DNA from: Sphingomonas abietis
Lineage (GTDB): Bacteria; Pseudomonadota; Alphaproteobacteria; Sphingomonadales; Sphingomonadaceae
Direction: 5' to 3'
Length of the DNA stretch: 64,000 bases
Assembly: GCF_027625475.1 (NCBI RefSeq)
Contig: NZ_CP115174.1
Location: forward strand, 2,949,001 to 3,013,000
Shown here: positions 1-9,212 of the stretch, piece by piece
Layout: each line of letters begins with the position of its first letter
Numbering within the stretch: position 1 is the first letter of the stretch
Program-made: the position numbers and the translations under genes
Notes under the pieces: generated by a model
Databases searched by the model: none
What the model was told of the DNA's origin: nothing
The model's input: only the letters and a program-made list of their open reading frames with translations

Positions 1-122
1 AGGATCCGCCAATGGAAGCGGGCGATCGGCAGGCGATCCAGCCGGGGTCCGGCGTTGACGCCGGGGGGCGCGCCGGAACGCGCACCGGACGGAATGGGGG
101 TGACACTGGCCATCACGGGCAT
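1..122 (-). CDS. MFS transporter, N-terminal fragment cut by the window edge
   Basis: A minus-strand reading frame opens with ATG at 122 behind a GAGGAGAG ribosome site and runs off the left edge after 40 codons without a stop. The visible peptide ends in RLDRLPIARFHWRI, which matches the stretch just before the first transmembrane helix of many MFS aromatic-acid/sugar-acid symporters. No membrane helix is visible yet, so the family call rests on that motif alone. It starts 69 bases downstream of the MaoC-type gene on the same strand and probably belongs to its transcript, which suggests uptake of that pathway's substrate (inference). Confidence 0.55.
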   Translation of the reverse strand, partial: MPVMASVTPIPSGARSGAPPGVNAGPRLDRLPIARFHWRI

Positions 123-191
123 CTCTCCTCATCGCGGACGGCGGCGCCCCTTGCTGGGGTCTCGTGCGCCGCCCGCATCATTGATTACGGG

Positions 192-728
192 TCACACGGT
201 CTTGGCGTCGCCCGTCGGGGGCACGTCACCCGGCGCATGGCCACGCTTGTAGACCAGCGAGTTGCGGGTGAACTCCATGATCTGCTTGCCATGCTGGTTG
301 AAGGCACGGGTGCGGGTGGTGACGATGCCCTGCGTCGGCCGCGATGCGGAGTCGCGCAGGTTCAGCACCTCGGATTCGGCATAGAGCGTGTCGCCGGCGA
401 ACACCGGATGGGTCAGCTTGATGCCGGTCCAGCCGAGATTGGCAGGCGACTTGCCGCTGACGTCGTTCACCGTCATGCCCAGCACGATCGCCAGCGTGAG
501 GCCGCTGTTGACGAGCAGCCGGCCGAACTCGCTCTGCGCGGCGAAATGCGCGTCGCAGTGCATCGGGTGCGCGTTCATCGTCATCAGCGAGAACTGGATA
601 TTGTCCGCATCCGTGATCGTCCGGCCCGGGCGATGCTCGTAGATGTCGCCGACGTGGAATTCTTCGAGATAGCGGCCGTAACTGGCGCGATAGCGGTTCT
701 CGCCGACCTTGATGGCGGATTGGGTCAC
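192..728 (-). CDS. MaoC-family acyl dehydratase
   Basis: A 178-residue hot-dog-fold protein. The MaoC signature region is visible as TITDADNIQFSLMTMNAHPMHCD (split here only for reading) near residues 37-60, where the D and H of the hydratase motif sit, followed by GLTLAIVLGM and a central GWTGIKLTHPVFAGDTLYAESEV block. Such proteins hydrate enoyl-CoA or mesaconyl-type CoA esters in the cytoplasm. I start it at GTG 728 because GGAG lies 7-10 bases upstream; an upstream TTG at 773 would add 15 residues unlike the family. It follows a porin and precedes an MFS transporter gene, which suggests a small carboxylic-acid catabolic cluster. The exact substrate is unknown. Confidence 0.8.
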   Translation of the reverse strand: MTQSAIKVGENRYRASYGRYLEEFHVGDIYEHRPGRTITDADNIQFSLMTMNAHPMHCDAHFAAQSEFGRLLVNSGLTLAIVLGMTVNDVSGKSPANLGWTGIKLTHPVFAGDTLYAESEVLNLRDSASRPTQGIVTTRTRAFNQHGKQIMEFTRNSLVYKRGHAPGDVPPTGDAKTV

Positions 729-747
729 CGACGACTCTCCATGTTTC

Positions 748-761
748 TTTGTCCGTACAAT
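748..761 (-). promoter_or_regulatory. Candidate repressor operator upstream of the MaoC gene
   Basis: Read on the minus strand this is ATTGTACGGACAAA. The core TTGT-N4-ACAA is an inverted repeat, and it lies 20-33 bases before the MaoC start, a position suited to a repressor. An identical 14-mer occurs in the opposite orientation at 2494-2507, upstream of the porin. GntR/FCD regulators often use TTGT..ACAA sites, but no such regulator gene is visible here. Confidence 0.45.
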
Positions 762-797
762 ACGCCAAGGCAAGGAAAGAGCAAGCCTTTCCGCACA

Positions 798-2228
798 TCA
801 GATGAAGAAGGTCAGGGTCAGATAGCCGTTCACCGCGGTGTCGAAGCGCGGGCTGTAGATGGGATGCACCACCGCGCCGATGCCGGGCTGGAAATAGAGG
901 CCGGGAGTCAGGCGATAGGCATAGCTGGCAATCACCGAATAGGTCTGCTTGAAGTTGCCCTGCCCGGCGGCGGTGCGCGCGACGAGCCCTTGCTTGCTGT
1001 AGATATTGGCGTTGGCGACGATCGAGGCGAGATCGAAGGGCCGGCTCTTCACCAGGCCGACGCCGTAGATGCGGCCTTCATAATATTGCGAAATGAAATT
1101 CTGCTGCGGCGGCGCGTAGTTGACGGTGCCGCCGACATAGAGGCCGCGATTGGCCTTGCTGTCGTCGATCTGGAACAGCTGGTGATCGACCGCAATGTAG
1201 GTCGCCCAGTTATCCTTGCTCTGCCCACCTTGGAAGCGATTGAAATTGGTGCTGTTGTAGATGCCGCCAGCGCGCACCCAGGTGGCCAGCGTGCCCGGCT
1301 TGGCCGGCTGATCCCAGCCCACCTCGCCGATCGTCAGCAGGCCGGTGCCCGGTATGTGGAAGCGCAGGCCGGACGAATTGGCCGCCACTTCCGGCGTGGC
1401 GCCGCCCGGCGGCAGGCTGCGCTGGATGCCGAGCTTGGTATAGACATGATTCTTGAAGTTGATCCGGATATTGGCGGTCGGCGTCGAGAAGCCGGAATAG
1501 GACAGGCCGACCTCGTTGGGCACGCTCGCCTGCGGCCCCAGGGTGCCGCCGGCCAGGCTGCCGCCGGTCTGGGTGCCGAGAAATTCGAAGCCATTGTCGA
1601 AATAGCCGATCTTGAACTCGACCTTCTTGTTGAACAGCGACTGGTAATAGGCCAGCCGCCCGATGCGGGTGGCGTTCGGCCCGTCGACGCGGTTGAAGCT
1701 GTTCGACGTATAGAGCGCCGAGAAGATGAACTGGCCGTTGGTGATGCCGATCCGGCCGAGATCATAGGTCGCGAAGATCGCCGCATTGCTGACGTTGCGG
1801 GTCAATTTCTGGGCGTTGTAGAGCTGCCTGCCCTTATAGCCGCCATCATTTTGCAGGAAATTATACTGGATCGCGTTGCTGGCAAAACCGATGAAGCCGA
1901 TCCCGGCATCCGCCAGCGCATCGCGAACGCCCAGCTTGTCGCCGAGCAGCGTGTCGCCGGATTTGGGCAGCGGCCGCTCCCACCCGCGCATCGCGAGCGC
2001 ATCATAGGTCTGATAGGGGCCGGGCGTGGCATTGGCCGACTGGACCGGCAGCACCGGCGACGGGGTCGGCTGCACCGCGGCGGGTGCCTCGCTGGCCGAC
2101 TGGTCGCGCTGGGATTGGGCGACGGCCGGCGCCGCCACGCATGACAGGGCAAGCATGGCGAGCCCGCTTGAGGCACATAAACGGCCCCTGTGGCGACGCG
2201 CGTGAAAGCTGATACCGGCGTGCGGCAT
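798..2228 (-). CDS. OprB-family carbohydrate-selective-type outer-membrane porin
   Basis: About 476 residues. An N-terminal signal peptide ends near AAPAVAQ, then a proline-rich linker, then a beta-barrel with many alternating aromatic strands and the typical terminal phenylalanine strand (LTLTFFI at the very end). Blocks such as KKVEFKIGYFDNGFEF and LGIQRSLPPGG fit OprB-like porins. The start ATG at 2228 has GAGAGG seven to eight bases upstream; the longer open frame to 2381 lacks a ribosome site. It sits 69 bases upstream of the MaoC gene on the same strand. Its role is probably passive uptake of the small acid or sugar handled by the neighbouring genes; the substrate cannot be read from sequence. 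Confidence 0.75.
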   Translation of the reverse strand: MPHAGISFHARRHRGRLCASSGLAMLALSCVAAPAVAQSQRDQSASEAPAAVQPTPSPVLPVQSANATPGPYQTYDALAMRGWERPLPKSGDTLLGDKLGVRDALADAGIGFIGFASNAIQYNFLQNDGGYKGRQLYNAQKLTRNVSNAAIFATYDLGRIGITNGQFIFSALYTSNSFNRVDGPNATRIGRLAYYQSLFNKKVEFKIGYFDNGFEFLGTQTGGSLAGGTLGPQASVPNEVGLSYSGFSTPTANIRINFKNHVYTKLGIQRSLPPGGATPEVAANSSGLRFHIPGTGLLTIGEVGWDQPAKPGTLATWVRAGGIYNSTNFNRFQGGQSKDNWATYIAVDHQLFQIDDSKANRGLYVGGTVNYAPPQQNFISQYYEGRIYGVGLVKSRPFDLASIVANANIYSKQGLVARTAAGQGNFKQTYSVIASYAYRLTPGLYFQPGIGAVVHPIYSPRFDTAVNGYLTLTFFI

Positions 2229-2300
2229 GTCTGATTTCCTCTCCGGTTTTATGTTTTCGAAATGGCATGCGCGATCCGGCATCCACGATGCCGGACGTCT

Positions 2301-2354
2301 CCAAAGCGTTGTTGGCCCAAAGCGTTGTTGGCCCAAAGCCCTGTCGGCCCGATG
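2301..2354. repeat. Short tandem repeat (16-base unit)
   Basis: Two perfect copies of CGTTGTTGGCCCAAAG (2307-2322 and 2323-2338) are preceded by a partial copy and followed by a degenerate third (2339-2354). It lies in the 448-base gap between the porin and helicase genes. No other structure or gene was seen in that gap apart from the 14-base motif at 2494. Confidence 0.7.
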
Positions 2355-2493
2355 CTCTATTGGCTTGGTCTTGGCCGCCATACGTCAACAAGGGTGGCGT
2401 GGCTGGCCCGCATCCCATCTCCTATCTGATTGCGGTCACCGTCTGATGCGGGGAGCCGTCGCCTCGTGATGGCCGATTCGGGATGATCCGTCA

Positions 2494-2507
2494 ATTGTAC
2501 GGACAAA
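2494..2507 (+). promoter_or_regulatory. Candidate operator upstream of the porin
   Basis: ATTGTACGGACAAA, identical to the reverse complement of 748-761. It is 266 bases upstream of the porin start and 170 bases upstream of the helicase start, followed by an AT-rich run (CATTATTTTATG). The exact 14-base identity in two intergenic regions of the same cluster suggests one regulator controls both genes. Confidence 0.4.
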
Positions 2508-2676
2508 CATTATTTTATGCCCGGATGCCCCGATAGCGACGTCTGCGACCATGGGCGCCACCACCCCCGCCCCCTGCTTTCCACATTGACGCGATGCAGC
2601 ATCGCTTCTAGACGCCCGCGCTTATCAACCGCTAAGCCCGATCAGGCGCAGCCTTGCTCAGCGCTGGAGGCGCCGC

Positions 2677-3963
2677 GTGATGACGAACACGACTTTCGCC
2701 AATCTTTCTCTGGCGCCGTTTTTGCTGCAGGCGCTCAGCGAAGAGGGCTATGTCAGCCCGACGCCGATCCAGGCCCAGTCGATCCCGATGCTGCTCGAGG
2801 GGCGCGACATGCTGGGCATGGCGCAGACCGGCACCGGCAAGACCGCGGCCTTCGCGCTGCCGCTGCTGCATCGCCTTGCTGCCGATCCCCGCCCCGCCCC
2901 CAAGGGCGGCGCCCGCGTGCTGGTCCTTGCCCCGACCCGCGAGCTGGTCTCCCAGATCGCCGCCGGCTTCGAGAGCTTCGGCCGCCATCTCAAGCCCAGC
3001 GTGACCACGATCTTCGGCGGCGTCAGCCAGTTCCACCAGGTCAATGCGCTCAAGGAGGGCGTGGACATCATCGTGGCGGCGCCGGGGCGCCTGCTCGACC
3101 TGATCGAGCAGGGTCTGTGCGACCTGTCCGCGCTCGAGGCGCTGGTGCTGGACGAGGCCGACCAGATGCTCGACATGGGCTTCGCCAAGCCGATCGAGCG
3201 CATCGTCGCGACGCTGCCTGCGGATCGCCACACCCTGCTGTTCTCGGCGACCATGCCGAAGTCGATCACCGCGCTCGCCGACAGCCTGCTGCGCGATCCC
3301 GCCAAGGTCGAGATCGCCCCGCCGTCGACCACGGTCGATCGCATCGACCAGTCGGTGATGTTCCTCAATGCGGCGAACAAGAAGGCGGCGCTGCTCGAAC
3401 TGCTGCGGACGCCGGACATGGGCCAGGCGGTCGTCTTCACCCTGCAGAAGAACATCGCCAACGAGGTCTGCGCCTTCATCAGCGAGGCCGGGATCACCGC
3501 CGAGGCGCTGCACGGCAACAAGTCGCAGGGCCAGCGCGAGCGCGCGCTCGACGCCTTCCGCGCGGGTGACGTGCAGGTTCTGGTGGCAACCGACATCGCC
3601 GCGCGCGGCATCGACGTCGACACCGTCACCCATGTCTTCAATCACGACCTGCCGAGCCTGCCGGAGGCCTATGTCCACCGGATCGGCCGCACCGGGCGCG
3701 CCGGGCGCAGCGGCTATGCCGTGACCCTGTGCGATGCCGAACAGCGCGCCTGGCTGCATGATGTGGAACGGACCATCGGCCGGACGCTGACGGTCCAGCA
3801 CGATCATCCCTGGCATTGCGAGGTGGCGCGGCACTCCACCCAACGCGCGCCGGTGCTGGGGGGCGGCCCGGCGAAGCAGATCAAACCGCAGAAAGTGCGG
3901 GAGCGCAGGGTCTGGACCGAGGAAGAGAAGCTCGCCGCGCGGATGGCGGCAAGCGCCGCCTGA
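2677..3963 (+). CDS. rhlE: DEAD-box ATP-dependent RNA helicase, RhlE-like
   Basis: A 428-residue superfamily-2 helicase with all motifs: Q motif around residues 24-37 (GYVSPTPIQAQSIP), Walker A AQTGTGKT at 49-56, PTREL at 86-90, DEAD at 159-162, SAT at 190-192 and HRIGRTGR near 340. It unwinds RNA duplexes, typically in ribosome assembly or RNA decay. The C-terminal tail after the helicase core is short and basic (KQIKPQKVRERRVW) rather than the long RGG-rich tail of larger family members. The start is GTG 2677 (GGAGG seven bases upstream); ATG 2680 is equally possible. It stands alone, without an operon partner. Confidence 0.9.
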   Translation: MMTNTTFANLSLAPFLLQALSEEGYVSPTPIQAQSIPMLLEGRDMLGMAQTGTGKTAAFALPLLHRLAADPRPAPKGGARVLVLAPTRELVSQIAAGFESFGRHLKPSVTTIFGGVSQFHQVNALKEGVDIIVAAPGRLLDLIEQGLCDLSALEALVLDEADQMLDMGFAKPIERIVATLPADRHTLLFSATMPKSITALADSLLRDPAKVEIAPPSTTVDRIDQSVMFLNAANKKAALLELLRTPDMGQAVVFTLQKNIANEVCAFISEAGITAEALHGNKSQGQRERALDAFRAGDVQVLVATDIAARGIDVDTVTHVFNHDLPSLPEAYVHRIGRTGRAGRSGYAVTLCDAEQRAWLHDVERTIGRTLTVQHDHPWHCEVARHSTQRAPVLGGGPAKQIKPQKVRERRVWTEEEKLAARMAASAA

Positions 3964-3981
3964 AACAAACTCGACGAGGCC

Positions 3982-4008
3982 CGGCGGGATGGTGGATGCC
4001 TCCCGCCG
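3982..4008 (+). terminator. Hairpin after the helicase gene
   Basis: CGGCGGGA at 3982-3989 pairs with TCCCGCCG at 4001-4008 around an 11-base loop, 19 bases after the helicase stop. There is no T-tract, so it may be a weak terminator or an mRNA 3' stabiliser. The rest of 3964-4253 shows no gene. Confidence 0.35.
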
Positions 4009-4253
4009 CGGCGCCTCGCCCACGCCGGGCGATGGGAGTGCGGGTTTGCGGCGTGAACAACGTCCAGATACCGATGTCCCGCGCCATCTCCCCTTCCCTG
4101 ACCGATCAGCCTGAGGCCGCGCCCGCGCGATCGCGCGCCGTGGCGAGAACAGGGCGAGCGCCATTGCCGTCGGAGACGGCGCTTCCCCGCTTTACCCACC
4201 TGCTTCATCCTGCTTATCGTCCGCCCGCCGAGTGCCGAGGACGGAGAATAGAA

Positions 4254-4802
4254 ATGGCGGCTCCGCCGCTCGCCGAAACATTCATGACCGCCCGTCCGGC
4301 CCTGCTTCGTTATCTTCGAGCGCGCGGCGCAGGCGAAGCCGCGCAAGACCTCGTGCAGGAATTGTGGCTGAAACTCGGCTCCGTCTCGCTGTCCCAGGCG
4401 GACGATCCGCTCGCCTATCTGTATCGCATGGCCCATAATCTGATGCTGGACCGGCGGCGGAGCGACGTCCGGCGGAGTCATCGCGAGGCCAATTTTCAAC
4501 AGGATATCGGCCCGATCGACGACACTCCGGATGCCGAGCATGTGCTGATCGCGCGCGAACGGTTGCGCCACGTCGATCGGGCGCTCGCGACGCTCGGCGC
4601 GCGATCCGAGCAGATTTTTCGTCGTTACCGGCTGGATGGCGTGAGCCAGCGCGACATCGCCCAGGATCTCGGCATCTCGCTGAGCGCCGTCGAAAAGCAT
4701 CTGCAAAAGGCTTACCGTGCCGTAGCGAACGCTCAGGCGGCTTATGGTCGCAGCGACTCCACCCTCTACACCGATCCGGAGCCCGATGATGACGTCCGCT
4801 AG
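4254..4802 (+). CDS. ECF RNA polymerase sigma factor, FecI type
   Basis: 182 residues with region 2 (residues about 10-75, including DPLAYLYRMAHNLMLDRRRS) and region 4 (about 105-160, with the helix-turn-helix VSQRDIAQDLGISLSAVEKHL). FecI-type sigma factors transcribe a TonB receptor operon when released by their FecR partner. ATG 4254 has GGAGA seven bases upstream. The 3' end overlaps the fecR-like gene by 17 bases, and the TonB receptor follows directly, so this is a classical iron- or substrate-responsive surface-signalling cassette. Confidence 0.9.
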   Translation: MAAPPLAETFMTARPALLRYLRARGAGEAAQDLVQELWLKLGSVSLSQADDPLAYLYRMAHNLMLDRRRSDVRRSHREANFQQDIGPIDDTPDAEHVLIARERLRHVDRALATLGARSEQIFRRYRLDGVSQRDIAQDLGISLSAVEKHLQKAYRAVANAQAAYGRSDSTLYTDPEPDDDVR

Positions 4803-5784
4803 AGAGGTCGCCTGGTCGGAAGCCCTCGACTGGGTGCGTCGCATCCATGACCCCACCTTCACCGACTGGGAGGCGCATGTCGCGTGGCTCGAAGCCGATC
4901 CGCGACATGCCGCGCTGTTCGACGAAGCGTCGCTGCTGATCGAGCAGGGCACCGCCCATCTGGCGCCCCGATCGTCCCCCCAGCGGATCGCATCGCATGG
5001 GTCGGCGACGAACGACAATGACAACGAGGAGGATCGTCCACGAGCGACCCGGCGTCGGTGGCGCTGGGGTGCGGGCCTGGGGGGCGCCGTGGCGGCCGGC
5101 ATCGTCGCGGCGATCGCGCTGCCGGCCCTGATCGGCAGTCACCCGCAATTCTATCGGATCGAGACGGCACCCGGCACGACCCGCGCGATCATGCTCGCGG
5201 ACGGCAGCCGGATCGCACTCAACGGGGATAGCTCGGTCCAGTTGGATCGCGCCGATTCCCGCACCGCGACGGTCGAGCGGGGCGAGGCCTTCTTCAGCAT
5301 CGTCCATGACGTCGCCCACCCCTTCGCCCTGCAGGCCGGCGGTGCCCGGTTCCAAGATATCGGCACGGCCTTCGACGTGATACGCTCGCCGCAAGGCACG
5401 CAGGTCGCCGTGCGGGAGGGCGCATTGATGTACGATCCGGGTGGGGCGGCCGTTCGGCTCGATCGCGGCGAGGCGATCACCGTCGGCGACGCCGTAAGCG
5501 GATCGAAGGCTGTGATCCGGCGGATCGATGCCGAGGCGGTCGGGCTCTGGCAGCAGGGCCGCCTGTCCTACCGCCAGGCCCCGCTGGCGCAGGTGGCGGA
5601 CGATCTGTCGCGCTGCCTCGGCCAACCGGTGACGATCGATCCCGAACTGGCGCACCGCCAGTTCACGGGTGTCATCATCCTGGCCGCGGATCGGGCATTG
5701 ATGCTGCGGCGGATCGCCGCCGTGATGAACGTCTCGATACGGCAGGACGGCGCCCGCGTGCGAATTCTTCCGCCCGCCCGGTGA
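4786..5784 (+). CDS. FecR-family anti-sigma regulator
   Basis: About 332 residues. The N-terminal cytoplasmic part (DUF4880-like, WSEALDWVRRIHDPTFTDWEAH) is followed by an Arg-rich stretch and one membrane helix around residues 92-115, then the periplasmic FecR domain (APGTTRAIMLADGSRIALN onward) and a C-terminal STN-like segment. It transmits receptor occupancy to the sigma factor. The start is ATG 4786 or 4789, with CGGAG just upstream; it overlaps the sigma gene. Its last codon overlaps the GTG start of the receptor, so the three genes are translationally coupled. Confidence 0.88.
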   Translation: MMTSAREVAWSEALDWVRRIHDPTFTDWEAHVAWLEADPRHAALFDEASLLIEQGTAHLAPRSSPQRIASHGSATNDNDNEEDRPRATRRRWRWGAGLGGAVAAGIVAAIALPALIGSHPQFYRIETAPGTTRAIMLADGSRIALNGDSSVQLDRADSRTATVERGEAFFSIVHDVAHPFALQAGGARFQDIGTAFDVIRSPQGTQVAVREGALMYDPGGAAVRLDRGEAITVGDAVSGSKAVIRRIDAEAVGLWQQGRLSYRQAPLAQVADDLSRCLGQPVTIDPELAHRQFTGVIILAADRALMLRRIAAVMNVSIRQDGARVRILPPAR

Positions 5785-8123
5785 GGCGGATCGGCGCGCT
5801 CGCCTTGGCGGGCATGGCTTGGACCGGTGTCGGTGCGATGGGCGTGGCTTCGACGGGCGGCGTGGCCATGGGCGGCGCGACGACGTACAACATCGCCGCT
5901 GGCCCGTTACGGACGGCGCTGGTCAATATCGGCGAAACCGCTGGCATCACGATCGGGCTTGCGGATTCCGCGCTGGGCGAGATTCGCGTTCACGCCGTGC
6001 ATGGCCGGATGAGCACCGCCGCCGCGCTGAGCCATATGCTCGCAGGGACGCCTGCCTGGTTTCGACAGATCGATGCACAGACGTTTCTGGTCGTTCGCCG
6101 CTCCCCGCCTGCGCCGCTCCGCCATGCTGTACGCGCCACAATCCCGCCCCCAATCCCCGAGATCGTCGTCACCGGCAGCAAGCGATCGGCCGCGCTGTCG
6201 AACTATCCCGGCAGCGTCGCCATGCTCGATCCGTCCGATCTCAGCAGGGCCGAGGCAGCCAGAGGCAGCGACACACTGGTCGCCCTCCTGCCCATATTGT
6301 CGTCGACCCACCTCGGGCCGGGTCGCAACAAGCTGTTCATCCGGGGCATTGCCGATTCAAGCTTCAACGGGCCGACCGAAGCCACGGTCGGCCAGTATCT
6401 CGGCGACGTCCGGCTCAATTACAGCGCGCCGGATCCCGATCTCGCGCTCTATGACATCGGATCGGTCGAGGTGCTGGAGGGGCCACAAGGCACGCTCTAT
6501 GGCGCCGGATCGCTCGGCGGCGTCATTCGCCTGCAACCGACCCCGCCCGATCTGACGCACTGGGCCGGGAGCCTGTCTGCCGGCATTGCGAACACCGCCC
6601 ACGGCACCGCGAGCGGCGATGGCGCGATCATCCTCAACGTCCCGCTGATCGACGATCGGCTGGCGCTGCGGATGGTGGGCTATGGCAGCCTCGACGGCGG
6701 CTATATCGATGATCCGTCGCGCGGCAAATCGGCCATCAACCGGACCATCACGCGCGGCGGGCGGATGACGCTGCGCTTCGCCCCGGCCCCGGACTGGACG
6801 ATCGATCTCGGCGGCGTCCGTCAGGATATCGACAGCCGCGACGGCCAATATGCCACGCGCGGCCTGCCCGCGCTCCAGCGCGCAAGCGTCATCGCCCAGC
6901 CGTTCGACAATGATTACTCGCTCGCCAGCCTGGAAATCCACCATCAGATGGGCACGGTATCGCTGATCTCCGCGACATCGGTCGTGGATCATGATGTCGG
7001 ATCGACCTATGATGCCAGCCCCGCGATCGCCACGCCGACGCGCTATCACGAACAGCATGACATCATGCTCGTCACCAACGAGACCCGGCTGTCGCACAGG
7101 GCCGCGACCGGCGGCGGCTGGACGATCGGCATCGAATTGCTGCGCAGCGCCGATCGATTGCGCCGCACGCTCGGCCCGGCCGGCGCGGAGGCCAGCCTAG
7201 CCGGCACCAGCAACACGGTGGAAGAGGCATCGCTCTATGGCGAAGCGACCCTCGCACTGGGCTCGCGCTGGTTCGCGACCGCCGGAGGGCGGTTGAGTGT
7301 GACCCGCCAGGTCGGCGACGTGCTCGATCTGGCGAGCGGTGACGACGATCACGACCGCCATGCCCTTGCGGCCCTCCCGTCGATCGGCCTGACCTGGAAA
7401 GCGGCGCCGCGCCTGGCCTTCTATGCGCGGTATCAGGAGGGATTCCGGCCCGGCGGGATCGCCGTCCAGGCCGGCGCCGTCCAGCATTTCGAAGGAGACA
7501 GCGTCGCGACCTGGGAGGCGGGCCTGCGTTATGGTGCGGCCGGCGATCGGTTCAGTGCGGTAGCCGCCCTCTCCTATGCGCATTGGGAGGATATCCAGGC
7601 CGATCTCGTCGATGCGCAGGGCCTGCCCTACACCGCCAATATCGGATCGGGCCGGATCGCCGGCATCGAACTCAAATCGAGCTGGCGACCGACCGACACC
7701 CTCACGGTCGACGGCGCCCTCTTCGCCAATGAGAGCGACCTGTCGAAACCCGACCCCGCCTTCGCCGGCGAGAAGGACGCGTCGCTACCCAACATCGCCG
7801 ATCTGACGCTCCGGCTGGGCTTCACCTATCATATGCAGTTCGCCGGCCGCCCGATCAGCCTGACAGGCTCGGCCGACTACGTCGGCCATTCACGGCTGGG
7901 CGTCGGCCCGTTGCTCGACCTGCACCAAGGTGGCTATGTCGAAACCCGGCTCGGGATGAGCGTGCCGGTCGGTCGCGTGACGCTGTCGCTGGCCGCCAAC
8001 AATCTGCTCAACGCCCGGGGCAACATCTTTGCACTGGGCGATCCGTTCGGCGTCACCAACGCCGATCAGATTACGCCGATGCGGCCGCGTACCGTCCGCC
8101 TCGGCGCGACGGTCCCTTTCTAA
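5781..8123 (+). CDS. TonB-dependent outer-membrane receptor with N-terminal STN signalling domain
   Basis: 780 residues. After a signal peptide the STN domain spans about residues 35-105 (AAGPLRTALVNIGETAGITIG, with LRIHAV-like strands), then a TonB-box-like segment EIVVTGSKR near 127-135, the plug (to about 255, with EVLEGPQGTLYGAGSLGGVI) and a 22-strand barrel ending in RTVRLGATVPF. It starts at GTG 5781, overlapping the fecR-like stop. The STN domain and coupling to sigma/anti-sigma genes make it a transducer: ligand binding induces its own operon. The ligand is likely a siderophore or other iron chelate, but sequence alone does not decide this. Confidence 0.9.
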   Translation: MRRIGALALAGMAWTGVGAMGVASTGGVAMGGATTYNIAAGPLRTALVNIGETAGITIGLADSALGEIRVHAVHGRMSTAAALSHMLAGTPAWFRQIDAQTFLVVRRSPPAPLRHAVRATIPPPIPEIVVTGSKRSAALSNYPGSVAMLDPSDLSRAEAARGSDTLVALLPILSSTHLGPGRNKLFIRGIADSSFNGPTEATVGQYLGDVRLNYSAPDPDLALYDIGSVEVLEGPQGTLYGAGSLGGVIRLQPTPPDLTHWAGSLSAGIANTAHGTASGDGAIILNVPLIDDRLALRMVGYGSLDGGYIDDPSRGKSAINRTITRGGRMTLRFAPAPDWTIDLGGVRQDIDSRDGQYATRGLPALQRASVIAQPFDNDYSLASLEIHHQMGTVSLISATSVVDHDVGSTYDASPAIATPTRYHEQHDIMLVTNETRLSHRAATGGGWTIGIELLRSADRLRRTLGPAGAEASLAGTSNTVEEASLYGEATLALGSRWFATAGGRLSVTRQVGDVLDLASGDDDHDRHALAALPSIGLTWKAAPRLAFYARYQEGFRPGGIAVQAGAVQHFEGDSVATWEAGLRYGAAGDRFSAVAALSYAHWEDIQADLVDAQGLPYTANIGSGRIAGIELKSSWRPTDTLTVDGALFANESDLSKPDPAFAGEKDASLPNIADLTLRLGFTYHMQFAGRPISLTGSADYVGHSRLGVGPLLDLHQGGYVETRLGMSVPVGRVTLSLAANNLLNARGNIFALGDPFGVTNADQITPMRPRTVRLGATVPF

Positions 8124-8146
8124 ACGCCGGGAGACGACGGTAGGAA

Positions 8147-8169
8147 GGCCGACGACGGCCCCCTTTTTT
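8147..8169 (+). terminator. Rho-independent terminator of the TonB-receptor operon
   Basis: GGCCG (8147-8151), a four-base loop, CGGCC (8156-8160), then CCCTTTTTT. It lies 24 bases after the receptor stop and just before the convergent propeller gene ends at 8181. Confidence 0.6.
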
Positions 8170-8180
8170 CTGCACGGCTG

Positions 8181-9185
8181 TCAGCCCGTCGTCGCCGGAT
8201 TGACGACGAGGACATGGAAGGTGCCCGGCATGATCGGCGGACGCGCCTGCCCGGAGGCGGCCACGCCGAACGCCGCGGTCGGCAGATAGACGTGCCCGGT
8301 TCGCGGATCGAGGGCGCCGGTGCGCGCGCCGACCTCCGTCTTCAGCATGGCGACGACCCTGGGGCCGGCCGCGCCATCCAGCGCGATCCGGTCGATTTCA
8401 CCGCTCTTGCCGCAGGGAATCCAGGCCAGGCGGCGCGCAGCATCCAGGATCACCGCATCCGGCCCCTGGCCGATATCGAGAAGCGCGACGAGCTTTCGCG
8501 CACGCGCGTCGATGATGGCGGCCTTGCCATTGTCGCAGGCCGAAATCAGCCGGCCGGTCTTCGCATCGTAAGCGAGCCCGCTCGGCGCCTCGCATCCCGG
8601 CAGCGCGATCGGGGCGCCCGCCTTCATCGTCCGGGTGTCGACGGTTTCGATCTCATTCTCATCCTCGTTGTTGACGAACAGCGTGCCCCTGTTGTCGAGC
8701 GCGGGGAATTCGAGGCCGGGCTTCAGCGCGACGGTGCCGATCATCTTGGCGGTCCTGGTGTCGATCACGTCGACGACGCCATCCTTTGCGGCCATGACAT
8801 AGGCCTTGCCGGAAGCCGCATCGAACACGGCACCGTCCGGTTTCTGGCCGACGGCGATATGCGCCAGCTCCGTGCCGTCGGCCGCCCGCAAGATCCGCAC
8901 GCTGTTATCGTCGCCACTGGTGAGGAGCAGGCGGTCGCCCGGCAGCGGCAAGACGGCATGGCCGTGCGCGATCGCGCCGATCGACCGCGCCTTGCCACCA
9001 TCGGCCAGATCGAACGCCGTCACCGACGTGGCCCGCGCCACATAGAGCATGGCGTGCGCGGCATCGACACCGGCATAGTCCCATCCGCCATCGGGCCCCG
9101 GCAAAGTGGTCGTCACGGTCGATGCGGGTGCGGCGGCCAGCGTGGCACTGCTGAGCAGCAAGGGAACGAGAGCGGAAAGGCGCAT
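8181..9185 (-). CDS. Secreted YncE/YVTN-type beta-propeller protein
   Basis: 334 residues with a Sec signal (LVPLLLSSATLAAA) and regular blade repeats such as GKAYVMAAKDGVVDVIDTRT and DAVILDAARRLAWIPCGKSG. YncE-like proteins are periplasmic seven-bladed propellers of uncertain function, some binding DNA or ligands. ATG 9185 has GGAG six bases upstream; ATGs at 9191 and 9197 are alternatives. It begins 27 bases after the RND pump stop on the same strand, so it is most likely the last gene of the efflux operon, perhaps a periplasmic accessory to it (inference). Confidence 0.75.
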   Translation of the reverse strand: MRLSALVPLLLSSATLAAAPASTVTTTLPGPDGGWDYAGVDAAHAMLYVARATSVTAFDLADGGKARSIGAIAHGHAVLPLPGDRLLLTSGDDNSVRILRAADGTELAHIAVGQKPDGAVFDAASGKAYVMAAKDGVVDVIDTRTAKMIGTVALKPGLEFPALDNRGTLFVNNEDENEIETVDTRTMKAGAPIALPGCEAPSGLAYDAKTGRLISACDNGKAAIIDARARKLVALLDIGQGPDAVILDAARRLAWIPCGKSGEIDRIALDGAAGPRVVAMLKTEVGARTGALDPRTGHVYLPTAAFGVAASGQARPPIMPGTFHVLVVNPATTG

Positions 9186-9212
9186 GGTCATCTCCATCAG
9201 ACGATAGGATTA

